64,000 nucleotides of DNA, from assembly GCA_029339195.1 (NCBI GenBank), contig JAPTJF010000208.1, forward strand, positions 1-64,000, given 5' to 3'. The notes under the pieces are model-generated. The model did not search any database. It worked only from the letters and a program-made list of their open reading frames with translations, and was not told where the DNA came from. Shown in pieces: positions 12,501-22,243 of this stretch. The number at the start of each line of letters is the position of its first letter. Within the stretch, counting starts at the first letter, position 1. The DNA is from Micractinium sp. NFX-FRZ. Its lineage: Eukaryota; Chlorophyta; Trebouxiophyceae; Chlorellales; Chlorellaceae. A program made the position numbers and the translations under genes.

Positions 12501-13885
12501 ATTGCGATAGGTGGGCGACTTTGGGCTGGCGCGTGCCACCGTGGGCGCCATGAGCACCGCCACCTTTGGCACCTGCTCCCACATGGCTCCCGAGCTGATG
12601 ACGGAGGGCGTGCTGAGCAAGGCCGCCGACGTGTGGAGCTTTGGCGTGCTGTGCTGGGAGATGTACAGGTGGGTTGGGAGGGGAGGCTGGGGGCAGGGCG
12701 GTAGGATGGTCTCAAGGTCAGGCTGACTGGACGCGGGCGTGGGTTGCAGAACTGAGCGTTTGGGGGCGCTCGACAGATGCCTGCCCCGCGGCCACGCCTG
12801 CCCCCCTGCCGCTCCCAGCCTGTGCCCCCCTCACCCCCTGCCCCTGCACCTCCCCGCCTGCCCCTGCAGCGGCGTGCGTGCCTACGTGGGCCTGCGCATG
12901 CCCCACATCGTCTTCCTTGTGACCAGCGGCAAGGGGGCGCTGAGGCTGCCAGAGGGCGTGCCCGAGGGCTACAACGTGAGTCCGGCTCGGGTTCAGATGA
13001 GCAGGGGAGGCTGGGTGGCAGGCTGCAGCTGCTGGCACCCTTTGCGTCGCATGCTGGCCCCTGCCCCCATGTAAAAGGGCAGTGGATTGCGGAATGCAGT
13101 AGGGCAGCTTCGGCAGCCTTGCGCTGGGCTGCCTGCTGGCCGGGCGGCGTTGCGCCGGTGGTGGGCTGGCAAGGGGCCAGGAGTCGGGTAGGTGAGCCTG
13201 CCAGCAGAGAAGCCCAACACAAAACACGCTTGAGCGTGCTGCCAGACGCATGGGGTTTACGACGCATGGGCTACACGTGCATGGCTCCTGACACTGGGCT
13301 GCATCGTCCTCCCCCTGTGCAGTCCCTGATGCTGTCCTGCCTCGACCGCGACCACACCAAGCGCCCCAGGTGAGCCTGCCTTCCGACTGGTGCTTGCTTG
13401 GGTTGGATGCGCTGCCCTAGGCGCCACACTGAGCTGCCCTGGACTGGGCAGATGTGCCGGCGCCCTCAGCTCCAGCCCTGCCCTGCACGCGGTACCGGCG
13501 AAGGCTTGTGTTTGCCTCACCCTTCAGCGGCAGCATTGCTGCTGCCACGAGTACATTCCTGCCTCACGCCTGCTGCAGCCTTCCCCCTTTGCGGCTTTTA
13601 CAAACCTGTTGGCATCCTCGGTGCCCTGCTGGCTGCCACCGCCCTGCTGCTGCCTCACAGCTGCCTGACCTGCCATTGCTTCACCCCTTACCCTACCCTC
13701 CCTGCTGCAGCTTTGAGCAACTGGTGGGCACCATCGATGCCCTGCTGGCAAAGGGGGAGGACGCCACGGTGGCGCCTCCGCCGCCCATGATCGGTGGCGG
13801 CCCCTGCAAGGCGGCCGCTGACCTGGCGGCTGCCGCTTCAGCCATGTCCTCTGCCCCGGCTGTCTCCACGCCCACGGCGGCCTGA
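6587..13885 (+). CDS. GAF-PAS-protein kinase (TKL/Raf-like family)
   Basis: Nineteen exons: 6587..6634, 6760..7019, 7287..7359, 7549..7630, 7773..7859, 8024..8044, 8377..8481, 8901..9002, 9460..9614, 9890..10088, 10431..10843, 11078..11158, 11423..11513, 11843..11980, 12283..12344, 12511..12668, 12870..12975, 13323..13369, 13711..13885; 800 aa, phases consistent. The N-terminus MGLCASRPTD fits N-myristoylation plus palmitoylation, so membrane attachment is likely. A GAF domain follows (about 100-260: VALITLITEDRVWFK, CNYIS, GMRYGTLCVVD). A PAS-like stretch is next (about 270-360: PVLYANDAF). The kinase spans about 480-755: GAGSFGRV loop, VAVK lysine, HCDLTGNN catalytic loop, GDFGLAR, and THMAPE-like CSHMAPEL. 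The catalytic Arg of HRD is Cys, and Lys of DLKxxN is Thr. DLT is common in green-algal TKL kinases, so activity is still plausible. A signal-sensing Ser/Thr kinase is inferred; the ligand is unknown. Confidence 0.88.
7860..8023 (+). repeat. Kinase intron 5, copy of the 3' half of intron 13
   Basis: This whole 164-bp intron aligns with 11670-11842 of intron 13 in the same gene. They share GGCGCTTGCTGGTGCTGCTG-like and CTGCCTGCTGCACCTCTTGC stretches and the same order of blocks up to the acceptor. Confidence 0.85.
8024..8044 (+). other. 21-nt micro-exon 6 of the kinase
   Basis: Only 21 nt lie between a CTGCAG acceptor and a GTGAGT donor. They encode GAPLVGR within the GAF core. Phase 1 on both sides fits exactly and restores a typical GAF sequence (APLV followed by NGMRYGTLCVVD), so the exon is needed. 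Confidence 0.85.
8788..8830 (+). repeat. Ghost copy of kinase exon 8 start
   Basis: GCTGCTGAGTTGGAGCGGGA (from about 8788) matches the acceptor and start of exon 8 at 8894-8942 (GAGCTGCAGAGCTGGAGCGTG). It would read AELERE against ELERDM and lies in the intron before that exon. Confidence 0.65.
9083..9120 (+). repeat. Ghost copy of kinase exon 8 end plus donor
   Basis: The intron repeats the end of exon 8. The copy reads QRIQKMVAFATSE; the exon with its read-through donor reads ERIQKMLASALSE (8971-9008). The GAGTGAG donor is preserved in the copy. Confidence 0.85.
11670..11842 (+). repeat. 3' half of kinase intron 13, copy of intron 5
   Basis: This is the partner of 7860-8023. The similarity runs up to the acceptor CAG at 11840-11842. 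A CAC trinucleotide run has replaced the poly-C run of the other copy. Confidence 0.85.
12094..12141 (+). repeat. Ghost copy of the catalytic-loop exon end
   Basis: The intron after exon 14 repeats the exon end that encodes SQDVLHCDLTG and its GTGGG donor (11945-11985). The copy holds CAGGATGTC, TGCACTGCAACTTCACAGGT and has a small internal duplication that breaks the frame. Confidence 0.75.
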
Positions 13886-14616
13886 GACCATGGTGGAAGG
13901 ATCACCCTGCCAGGGCAAGCACACTGCCACCCCAGTTGGTAGGGGCAGTGGGCATTCTGGCCGCGTGCCCGCTCGCCGCAAGCAACAAAGCGGTGGTGCG
14001 AAAGCAGCGCAACCCCCAAATTCCAAGCAACGCAATACAGGCGCCAGCAGCGCCACGCTGCGATACAACGTTCGACCGTGACCCAACAAAGTAGTAGCTT
14101 CTGAGTGCCTGTGAATGAGTGTGTGTGTTCTGACGTGTGCTTTGTATGCTTCGAGATGGCGCCCCCTCGCCATGCGCCCCCGCACTGGGCTTGCCACTTG
14201 TTGTGCCTTTTTTCATGCCTGTTCTTCCTCTCCTGATTATGTTTTTCTTCCGCTGTTTAGCGCGCTGGATGTCCCTTTTGCCCGATTTATCCTGCTCTGC
14301 GAGTATCTGACACTGGCTTGCAACTTGCCGATGTGTGGAGGGCGATGGCGCCGTTGGATCTGGCTGCCCCACTTGATTTTACCCTTGCTTTGCCCCCCCA
14401 TTATATTAGCACTTTTTGTGATGGGGATACGTGGTGCGTTTGATTTTCCCGCCTGCTCTGTAACACTTTCAAACACTAGGCATCCACGCGGGCGCCGCCG
14501 CCGTGGGCAGCAGGCCCAGCAGAGCGTCGCCTGCTGAGTGCGACGCCGGCTCACATTGCACCAGACTCAAAGGCACGGCATCGGCCTCCTCTGGCGGCTG
14601 CCCCGCACCTACTAGT
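13886..14616 (+). other. Kinase 3' UTR and RNF25-like promoter region
   Basis: This tandem intergenic region has a TGTAA at 14459-14463, about 575 bp after the kinase stop. A T-rich, lower-GC stretch (14200-14470) looks like 3' UTR. No coding sequence is supported. Confidence 0.5.
14459..14463 (+). promoter_or_regulatory. Candidate TGTAA poly(A) signal of the kinase
   Basis: Exact TGTAA, the usual green-algal poly(A) motif, in the AT-richer tail of the 3' flank. Confidence 0.5.
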
Positions 14617-16715
14617 ATGGCCGCGCAGCCTTTCTCTGAGGAACTTGAGTTCGAGCTCGACGCGCTGCGTGCGACTTATGACGATGTGCAGGTGGAGCAG
14701 CGATGCAGCGGCAGCGGCAGCAGCGCCATCTCTTCATTTGCAGTGGCGGCGGCGGGAGCGGGGCTGGCGCCGCTAGCGGTGGTCACCGTGCCAGTGGCGC
14801 CTCGCACCGATGGCGGCCAGGAACATGAAAACTACGTGGCAGGCCGGCTGGAGCTGTGTGTGGGCGCCGGCTACCCAGCGGAGCCTCCCGCAGTGCGGCT
14901 TGCCGACGCAAAGGGGCTGGGTGATGCCCGCCTGGCAGGGATACAAGCAGCACTCTCTACCGAGGCAGCCGCACTAGCTGGGGAGCTGTCACTGGGGCAT
15001 ATGGTAGAGACAGCGCTGGAGCTGCTGACAGCTGAGAACCAGCCAGAGGGGATGTGTGCCTTCTGTTTAGAGCCGCTGCTGCCGCCGGGGGCGGGGGCGG
15101 GCGCGGCGGCGGCGGGCGCGGGTGGCGCAGCGGCACCGCCAGTGGCGCCATCTCTCCTGCGCCTCGGCTGCTACCACTGCTACCACAGGCGAGAGGCTGC
15201 TGGGACACCTGTACGCTTGTGTGTCTGCAGCTGGCCCCACTTATCCGCCTGCCTGCCTGCCTGCCGGGCGGGCGGCTGCTTGGCCCTTGCCTGCTGCTGA
15301 GTATTGGTGTGCGTGTTGTTCTGTCGAGTGCAGCAGCGCCGTTCTAAACTTGGCTGCGGGCAGGGCGCAGCTTTTGCAAGCAGCGCACCCTCAACTTCCC
15401 CAGTCCCTTGCTCCCCCTGCCCCCGGCCCGCAGCGCCTGCTTTGCGCCCTGGTGGCAGTGGCAGCAGCGCCAGCTGGTGCAGCGTGAGGCGCAGCTGAGG
15501 GAGGAGCACAAGTCCTTGGCCCCTCTGAAGCTAGAGGAAGAGGGGATACGGCAGGAGGCGGCGCCTGGAGGCACCGCGTATGTGCTGTCATGCCCCGCCT
15601 GCCGCACGGGCGTGCCTCCCGCCAGCCTGGCGCACGCGTGGCAGCAGCTGCAGGTGAGGCCACAAGCAGGGCGAGCATGCAGGGTGGGGAGGGTGTGATC
15701 AAGGGTTGCAAGTGTGTGTTTGTGTGTGTGTGCGCCCGCCAGCCCGGCTGTCTGCCTGCCGTCGGACACTCCCACTTGCGTCACACCCGCCGCACAAGTG
15801 GGCAGTCCCGTATCTTCATCTCCCACCTCCCCTGCTGCCTCAGGCTGTGGTTGGTGACTCTTGAAGCGGGGCACGCTTAACTGTCAGTTTGGTCACTTCC
15901 CAGTAACTGCCGACCCCCATCTCCCACCCTTGCTCCCCCTGCCCCAGGCTGTGGATGCAGACTCGTGGAGCGCCAGCGGCAGCGGCAGGCGGACCGGCAG
16001 CGCCCGTGGCGGTGGCAGCAGCAGCGGCAGCGGGCGGGCGGCCTTGCAGGAGCTTCCCCAGCAGCAGCGCCAGGCCTTGGCTGCCATGCAGCAGCGGCAT
16101 GCAGCGGTCAGGCGGCGCCAGGAGGCGTGTGGGGGTCTGGTGGAGGCTACACATTCGGTATCGCTTTCCGACTTGCAGCAGGCGGCGACGGCAGCGGCGG
16201 CTGCAGCAGAAGCGTCAGCAGCTGCTGCTGTGGAGGCTGCAGCCGCACATGCCGGGCCAGCTGCACCAGCAGCAGGCACGGGTGGCGGCGGCGGCGGGCG
16301 GGGCGGGCCGGGTTACCCGTCCCGCGGCGGCCGGGGCGGGCGTGGCGACCGGCGGAACGGGCCTGCGGGCGGCAGCGGCAGGGGACGGCAGGGCGGGCCG
16401 CCAGAGGCTGCAATGGGAGGTGGCAGGGGAGGCAGGGGCAGCAGGGGGGATGCCAGACAGGCGCTGCCCCCCAAACCCGCAGCAGCAGCAGCAGCAGCCG
16501 TGAGCGGTATAGCAGGGCTCCAGCTGAATGGCAGCACCCAGCAGCAGCATCAGCAGCGGCCTCCACGCTCACAGCAGCACCAGCAGCAGCACCCTGCCGG
16601 CGAGGCAGCGCAGCAGCCACGGCCGGCCCAGCAGCAGGGGCGAGGCGGCAGAGGCAGGGGCAGGGGGGCAGGGCGCGGCCGTAGCGGCTGCGCCCCGCCG
16701 CCAGCTGTCAGCTAG
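14617..16715 (+). CDS. RWD-RING E3 ubiquitin ligase, RNF25-like
   Basis: Exons: 14617..15188, 15434..15653, 15948..16715; 519 aa. Residues 1-145 form an RWD domain (SEELEFELDALRATY, GYPAEPPAVRL). A RING follows: CAFCLEPL, a 30-residue Gly/Ala insert, then LGCYHCYHSACFAPWW across the first splice, and SCPACRTGVPPASL. The long Gln/Glu helix between the His and the last CxxC is typical of RNF25 (AO7). The tail is Ala-rich, then RGG/GRG-rich and Gln-rich, which suggests RNA binding. Intron 1 uses a GC donor (CACAG|GCGAGA); only this join gives a full RING. The role, ubiquitin transfer with an E2, is inferred from the family. Confidence 0.85.
15821..15866 (+). repeat. Ghost copy of RNF25-like exon 3 acceptor and start
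   Basis: TCCCACCTCCCCTGCTGCCT plus CAGGCTGTGGTTG (15821-15853) matches 15921-15962 (pyrimidine tract, CCCCAGGCTGTGGATG), the true acceptor and start of exon 3. It lies in the intron upstream, about 105 bp from the real site. Confidence 0.8.
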
Positions 16716-16918
16716 AGGCAAGCCGCCGGCGATGCATCTTTCCTTGCAACACACTGCTGGTAGTTCCCTGCTCCATGCAACACACTGCTGGCGTCACCGC
16801 GCACAGAGGGCTCTGCATGGTTACAGTTGTAGAGCAAGCAGGCGGGAGGGGTGGCGGGGGCGTGTGCCTGCTCCGTCACCAGAGCTGGGCTGCTGGGCAT
16901 TGGTGGGCTTGGAGGGAA

Positions 16919-16923
16919 TGTAA
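16919..16923 (+). promoter_or_regulatory. Candidate TGTAA poly(A) signal of the RNF25-like gene
   Basis: TGTAA about 200 bp after the stop at 16715. Confidence 0.5.
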
Positions 16924-17431
16924 GGGGGGGAGCAGGGGAGGAGGAGAGGGGAAGGGAATGCGGGGGGCAGAGAGCAAGGGGTCAAGCAAAGGTCAATGGC
17001 GGGGTGGAGGCAAAGGATACAGGGAAAGGGTCGCAAGGGTGATCAGCGGCAGAGCAAAAAGGGTGGACCGGTGGCAGGGGCGACGGGACGGGTTTCTACC
17101 TACGGCGGATATGCGGGGGTGTCTACACGTGTGGCAGGGCAGGCAGGGGCAGGTGGCAGATGCAGGAGAGGTGAGGGACACCAGAATATGGCCAGGAAAA
17201 ATCGCGGGCTGCTGCCGGCGCTCTGCCACGTCGCAAGGGCCGTCGCAAGTGCAGCGGGGCTTGTCAGCTGTCTCGCTTGCTTGTCAAGCCAGCATGGGCT
17301 CCTCTAGCTGCCCACCTCCACGCAGGCAGGCAGGCCAGCCTGCCCATCCGCTACAACGGCTAGGCATGAGCTTGAGCGCCTGCTTGAGCTGAAGAGCCGG
17401 GCTGGCTAGCAAGCTGACGCCTGAACTGCGC

Positions 17432-17474
17432 CAGCAGGCTGAGGCCCTGGCCGGCTAGCTGTCCACCTGTACTG
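17432..17474 (-). repeat. Ghost copy of the ASF1 stop-codon region
   Basis: GGCTAGCTGTCCACCT occurs here (about 17452-17467) and at the true end of ASF1 (17564-17579, encoding EVDS-stop). The shared flank CAGGCTGAGGCCC also precedes both. The copy lies in the 3' flank. Confidence 0.8.
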
Positions 17475-17567
17475 CCAGCTCAGCCGCTGCAACTAGTGGC
17501 TGAAGCTTGAGAGTGGCTGCAACTTGTGGCTGGCCGGCAGGCTGAGGCCCAGGCTGAAGCTGGCTGG

Positions 17568-19537
17568 CTAGCTGTCCACCTCCATGCCCGAGGCCAGGCC
17601 GGAGACCTCCCCGCCGGGCGCCCCGCTGCCCCCCTGGTCCCAGTCAATGTTGAACTTGGTCACGCGCGGCTTGTCGGCCAGGATGTTGCGGTGCAGCCTG
17701 CGGTACGGGTGGGGCGGTACAGGTGGGTCGGGTGAAGCGGTACAGGTGAGGCGGTACAGGTGAATTCGGCTTGGATGTTGAGCTGTCACGCTCTGGGGTG
17801 CAAGGGGTACAGGGTGAGGCCCTCCACACCCACATCGTAGCGGGAACACTGCCCCCAAACGGTTGACGTTGTCCCTCACCCCTTTGCTAAATCACACTTG
17901 CAAACAACAAGAAGAGATACCAACCGGCCTCAGGTGTCAAACAGGGCCACCACGTGGTTGACCGGCGGGCAGACCTGGACCCCTCCTCCACCCCTCCCAT
18001 CCCCTGCGCTCCCACGCCACCCCGGCTGCCTGCCACTCTCACCCACCCCACCTGTCGATGAGGGGCACATCGGGCGGGTTGTCCCGCAGCTCCTCCTCCA
18101 GGTACTCATTGTTCACGTAGTACCCCACGCGGATGAACTCCTGCACAGCAGGCACAGCACAGCGGCAGCAGGGGTGAGCCAAACCAGGTGTTCTCTTTGT
18201 ACCCCACGCGGATGAACTCCTGCACAGCAGGCACAGCACAGCGCAGCAGCATGGTCGCCGGGTCAGCAGAGCGGGTGCCTCATGTGGTGCGCAGCGTGGG
18301 TGTTGCATAATGTGTTTCATCTCATCTCATTCCATGAAGCGCTGCAGGGCAGAAGTTGCAGGCAGTGTCATGCCATCCCATGAACTGCTGCGCTGCAGGC
18401 ACAGCGCAGCAGGGCGGCTGGCCAGCAGCGAGGTGCTCGTTGTTGACGTGGTCCCCCCAGGCGGGCGACCTCCTGCACGCCACCCCGCCCCACCTGGTTT
18501 TTGTAGCTGCAAGTGAGGAGGATGACGGTGACCCCCACCACGTCATCGGGAGGGATGCGGCTGAAGTCCGGAGGATCGGCCTGCGGGACGGCGGCGAGGG
18601 AGACATTTCGAGCTATAAGAAGTGTGCAGCAGGGCGATGAGGAGTCGGGGTGTGACAGGAGACGGGGGTGGGGTTGCTGGAGATAGGGAGCAGCAGTTCG
18701 GCTGGCTGGATGGAAGGGGCTGCTGATGCTTTGCGAATTTGCGCAGGGGATCTGGTGACGGCAATAAAAGGAAAGGCACTGTGGGCGGGTGCACAGGGAT
18801 GGCTGCGGAACAGCGTGAGGGAGGATGCGCAAGAAACACAGCGTGGGGCGGTGCGGGAGGAGCGGAGCGGGCCGCCCGCACAGCCTTGCACGGCGAGGAG
18901 AGCAAAAGGCACGGCAGGGGCAGGGCATGCCTGAGCGCGTGCCTAACGCTGCACCCGCCCACACGGCAGCCTTTCAAATCAGCACCACCCACCTGCCCCC
19001 CTGCGAAACCAACCGCCACGTCCCGCCTCCACCCGCAAGCACGCAGCAGCCGCCACCCGCCGTCCGGGCGCCCACCTGGAAGACAAAGCGATACTGGCCC
19101 GGCGCCACGGGCCCCACAAACACCGTGTCCAGCACTTGGTCGTACTTCTCGCTGTCTGCGCTGCCCACATAGGTCAGCTTCCACTCCAGGTCTGGAAAGG
19201 AAAACACACGGCAGCGGGGTGAGGGGACCGGCAGGCGGGGTGGGCAGCGTGGCGCGCAAGCGGGGCAGCAAGGCAGCAGGCAGGTGGGCGGGTAGGCGCA
19301 ATGGTGTATAGCACGCAGGCTGACCTTGGGCGCAAGGTGCTGCAGCTGCTTGGCAGTTGCAGGCACGTGGCAGTTGGGCCAACGCAACAGGTGCCAACGC
19401 CCGCCCCGCCGCCGCCCCTCAGGCTCACCGTCTGCGAGGTCGAACATGCACTCATACTGGATCTCAAACTGCAGCGGGTTGGTGACCTTGGACGGATTGT
19501 CCAGCACATTCACGCTGGTGACCGAGATGGCCGTCAT
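17568..19537 (-). CDS. ASF1: Histone H3-H4 chaperone ASF1
   Basis: Exons (minus): 19537..19429, 19191..19076, 18580..18494, 18140..18052, 17697..17568; 176 aa, all phases fit. The protein starts [18 protein letters not shown], the canonical ASF1 N-terminus, and keeps [20 protein letters not shown] and TKFNIDWD. The whole immunoglobulin-like ASF1 core is present, with [17 protein letters not shown] in the H3-binding region; the acidic tail is short ([10 protein letters not shown]). ASF1 delivers H3-H4 dimers to CAF-1 and HIRA in the nucleus. The frame is open far upstream of the ATG, but family alignment fixes the start. Introns 3 and the 3' flank carry decayed copies of the exon edges. Confidence 0.97.
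18120..18252 (-). repeat. 52-bp tandem copy of the ASF1 exon 4 start
   Basis: Positions 18120-18171 (exon 4 start, acceptor and upstream intron) recur at 18199-18252, nearly identical: TACCCCACGCGGATGAACTC followed by CTGCACAGCAGGCACAGCAC. More decayed copies of the same exon appear at about 18428-18480 (GTGCTCGTTGTTGACGTGGT against GTACTCATTGTTCACGTAGT) and of the acceptor at 18378-18408. Confidence 0.92.
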
Positions 19538-20215
19538 GTTGTCGCGGCCGGCGAGCGCGCCCTCCCCTGCTGCCTGCTGGCCTGGCGTTGCCGCTGCTGT
19601 GCCCTCGGCGTGGGCGCCCCTGGACCTTACGACTGCACCACGAGACGCTGAGGGCGGGTGCTGGCGGTGGGAGCCGGCAAGTCCACGCTTGAAAGTTGAG
19701 CCGAGACGATCGCTGCGGGGGGCGGCGGGCAAGGCTGCAACTGGCAACTGCAAACCGGGACTGTGCAGGAATGGGGCAGCGTGTGCGCTCGTTTGGGAGA
19801 GGAGGAGAGAGGCGCTCGCTGCTGGGCTCCGTGCTGTGCAGGCCCAAATGGCCGGCAGCTGCAGCAAGCTGGCGAGGTCTGCTGTGCCCAGAGGGGATTG
19901 GAGAGCAGAATAAATCAAGCTTGCATGCGGGACGCGAATGCCTGTGGGCGAAGCCTGCCCATCCAACCTCCGGGCCACCAGCGCACCTCCGACCACGATT
20001 CAACTGCTCAACTGCCGGCCGGGCCCCAGCTGCAACTGTTGCATCAGCCAGCTCACTGCCCGCCTATTGGCTACCTTTCCGGCCCAGAACCTCACACTGT
20101 TTTACATGAACATCCCCTCAGATGCCAAGTATGACACAAAAACGGGGCCAGGGAGCCGCAGAGGCACCGGCTGAGCGCCACACCCCTGCCCGCCGCCCGC
20201 CTGCAGCACCGCTGG
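19538..20215. other. ASF1 upstream region and TAF11 3' flank
   Basis: Tandem minus-strand intergenic stretch. The minus frame stays open upstream of ASF1 for about 150 codons without family similarity. TTACA at 20102-20106 is a likely TAF11 poly(A) signal. Nothing else is supported. Confidence 0.45.
20102..20106 (-). promoter_or_regulatory. Candidate TGTAA poly(A) signal of TAF11
   Basis: TTACA on the plus strand (TGTAA on the coding strand), about 110 bp after the TAF11 stop. Confidence 0.55.
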
Positions 20216-21747
20216 TCAGAGGGAGGCGTGCCGCCGTGCCGTCTTGCCCGGCACCTTGTCCTGCTCTATCAGTCGCTGGTAGGCTTCATGGATGTGCGCC
20301 GGCTGAAGCGGTGTGGTCTCCCCCCGCTCATCCGCCACCCCGATGGCTGCAGAGGTGCATGGGTGGGCACGGCAAGCAAGGGACGGCAGGCGTGCATGGC
20401 GATGAGCAGGGGGTGGAAGGCGGCCTTGGGTGCGACAGACGCAAACACCCGCCCACCACCCTCTCCATTCATCCTCAGCCCACTCGCTGCATAGGAATTG
20501 CACACAGAACACTGCCTGGTTTCAAGAACCTGGACACGCACCTTGAACGCAGAAGCACGCCCCACAACGCACACAAACAAACAATGCGTCCTTGTGGGAC
20601 ACTAAATCGTGCACAGAGCTCCCCTCACACGCTTGCATGCTGGAGTGCAGCTCACCCGCGGCCTCCCGTGCGTCCACAAATCTGCCTAGCGAGGGAGCTG
20701 CACACTCCAGCCCCCATTCCCACCAAACACACACAGCGCAACAAACACACGACTGGCCTTTGACCCCGCCGCCCCCACCCCACCGCCCACCCACCCACCC
20801 ACCTGCCGCCACCAAGTCGTCCACGAAGCTCTTGGTGACGGAGCTGAGGGCGATGAGGGCCTTGGGGTTGGGGGCGCCGCCCAGCGTCTTGGACATCAGG
20901 AACTGGACAGGGGTGGGGGGTGGGGGCGAAGGTTGATTTTTGGAGGGCTAAATCACGGCCAGATCACGGCCAAATCACGAAGAAGCATGGTGAGGGGAGC
21001 GGGGGGAGGGGCAGGCAGGTGGGGGAAAAGTGAGGCCAGCACATGCGTCAAGAGTGTGTCACACGTGTGGCACATGCACCCGTTCCCATGTGTAGGGATG
21101 CCCACATGTAGTGACACATGCACCCACATCAGTGAGAGCCCACGCCAGCACCCACATCAGCGAGCACCCACGTCAGCACCCACCTGTATGGGGCGGCGCA
21201 GGTTGGAGCGCCTAAAGGCAGAGTACCTGTCCAGCTGCTGCTCACTCAGCATGTCGTTGACCAGCCTGCAGGCACGTCGGGTGGGGCACAAGAGGAGGGG
21301 CGACGACAGAGGCGGTGGGTGGGTGGGTGCAGCGAAGCAGCGGGGAGAGGGCAGGGCGGAAGGCAGCAGTTGGTTGCAGCGGGGAGGCAACGGCAGGTGC
21401 GGGCAGCTGCCCTGCTGACTTGTAACCTCGCCAGGGATTGGGGCTGCCCATGCTTGGCAAGCGGCAAGCCGCCCAGCGCCCATCAACAATGTGATTATAA
21501 GGCTGGCTGCCCCTCTGACCCCGCACCGCAACCACGCTCTCACGTGTTGTAGCGCTGGTGCTGCTTGGCTGTGAGGCGGTCCAAGTCTATGAAACCATCC
21601 TCTGTGAGCGGCAGCGCCTCGTCTTCTTCTTGCTGCAGCGCTGCTGTGGCGGCCGCCCCCGCTCGCGCCGCATCCTGCAGCGCACCACCTGCCCCCAGCG
21701 GCAGTGCCACCAGCGCTGCCTGTTGCTGCTGCACCGACGGCGGTGGG

Positions 21748-21786
<39 letters not shown>

Positions 21787-21971
21787 GCTTCTGCGTCTAG
21801 TTCAGCTTCCAGGGCTAACTCCAGCTCGTCCTCTTCATCCAGCACTGCCTCATCAGCGGCGGGGACTTCGTCCTCGGCGGTAGCGGCGGCTGACACTGGC
21901 GCCCCCACGTCGCCACCTGCCGGCAAGGCGCCCCCCAGCAGGTCCAAGTCGGGCATATCATCGTCTGCCAT
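20216..21971 (-). CDS. TAF11: TFIID subunit TAF11 (histone-fold)
   Basis: Exons (minus): 21971..21544, 21265..21184, 20902..20803, 20685..20656, 20346..20216; 256 aa. The N-terminal half is acidic with an 11-residue poly-Gln. From about residue 135 comes the TAFII28 histone fold: QRYNTLVNDMLSEQQLDRY, SAFRRSNLRRPIQ, ALIALSSVTKSFVDDLV, and TPLQPAHIHEAYQRLIEQ. This is the TAF13-partner fold in TFIID, the complex that recognises core promoters. Exon 4 is a 30-nt micro-exon (GRFVDAREAAG), needed to keep the frame. It shares an upstream region of about 270 bp with the divergent FHA gene. Confidence 0.95.
20641..20709. repeat. Imperfect inverted repeat around TAF11 micro-exon 4
   Basis: TGGAGTGCAGCTC (20641-20653) and GAGCTGCACACTCCA (20695-20709) are reverse complements apart from two inserted bases. 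The 30-nt exon (20656-20685) sits in the loop. Confidence 0.7.
21127..21186 (-). repeat. Repeated donor sequence after TAF11 exon 2
   Basis: On the coding strand the intron begins GTGGGTGCTGACGTGGGTGC and goes on with at least four variants of GTGGGTGCT(C/G)GC(T)GATGT. Each variant contains a possible GT donor. Confidence 0.7.
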
Positions 21972-22243
21972 GGCTGCTGGCCGGAATAGGCCTCGGCTTG
22001 AGCACACGAGGGAGAGCGGTGTCGGCGGCAGTTCAGGCGGGCAGGCCTGGAAGGGCTGTGTGTGCCGGAGATTGACAAGACACTGTCGATTCGAACCAGA
22101 GCCGAAATTGACGCCGAAGGAGGGCAGCAGGCGCGCCTTGCCTTCCCAGAGTTTTCCACCCGGCCCAGCACCAAACACTGCGCCTGTGGGCGTCTCCGAG
22201 CATCGCGATCGTCCATCCTGAGTGAACTCCGTCGTTTTAAACC
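21972..22243. promoter_or_regulatory. Shared head-to-head promoter, TAF11 / FHA gene
   Basis: Only 272 bp separate the two start codons, so both promoters and 5' UTRs must lie here. No TATA box is evident. Confidence 0.6.

Larger units (their letters stand above)
16716..17567. other. Convergent 3' region of RNF25-like and ASF1 genes
   Basis: No gene was found. The region holds TGTAA (+) at 16919-16923, a short direct repeat around CAACACACTGCTGG (16747-16794), a purine-rich plus-strand stretch (16900-17090), and repeats of the ASF1 stop-codon region (17400-17567). Confidence 0.55.

Noticed and set aside
15189..15433. Read-through of the RNF25-like gene at the HCYH motif
   Set aside because: The frame soon stops (TGA at 15298-15300) and the RING would lack its second half; a GC-AG intron gives the complete domain.
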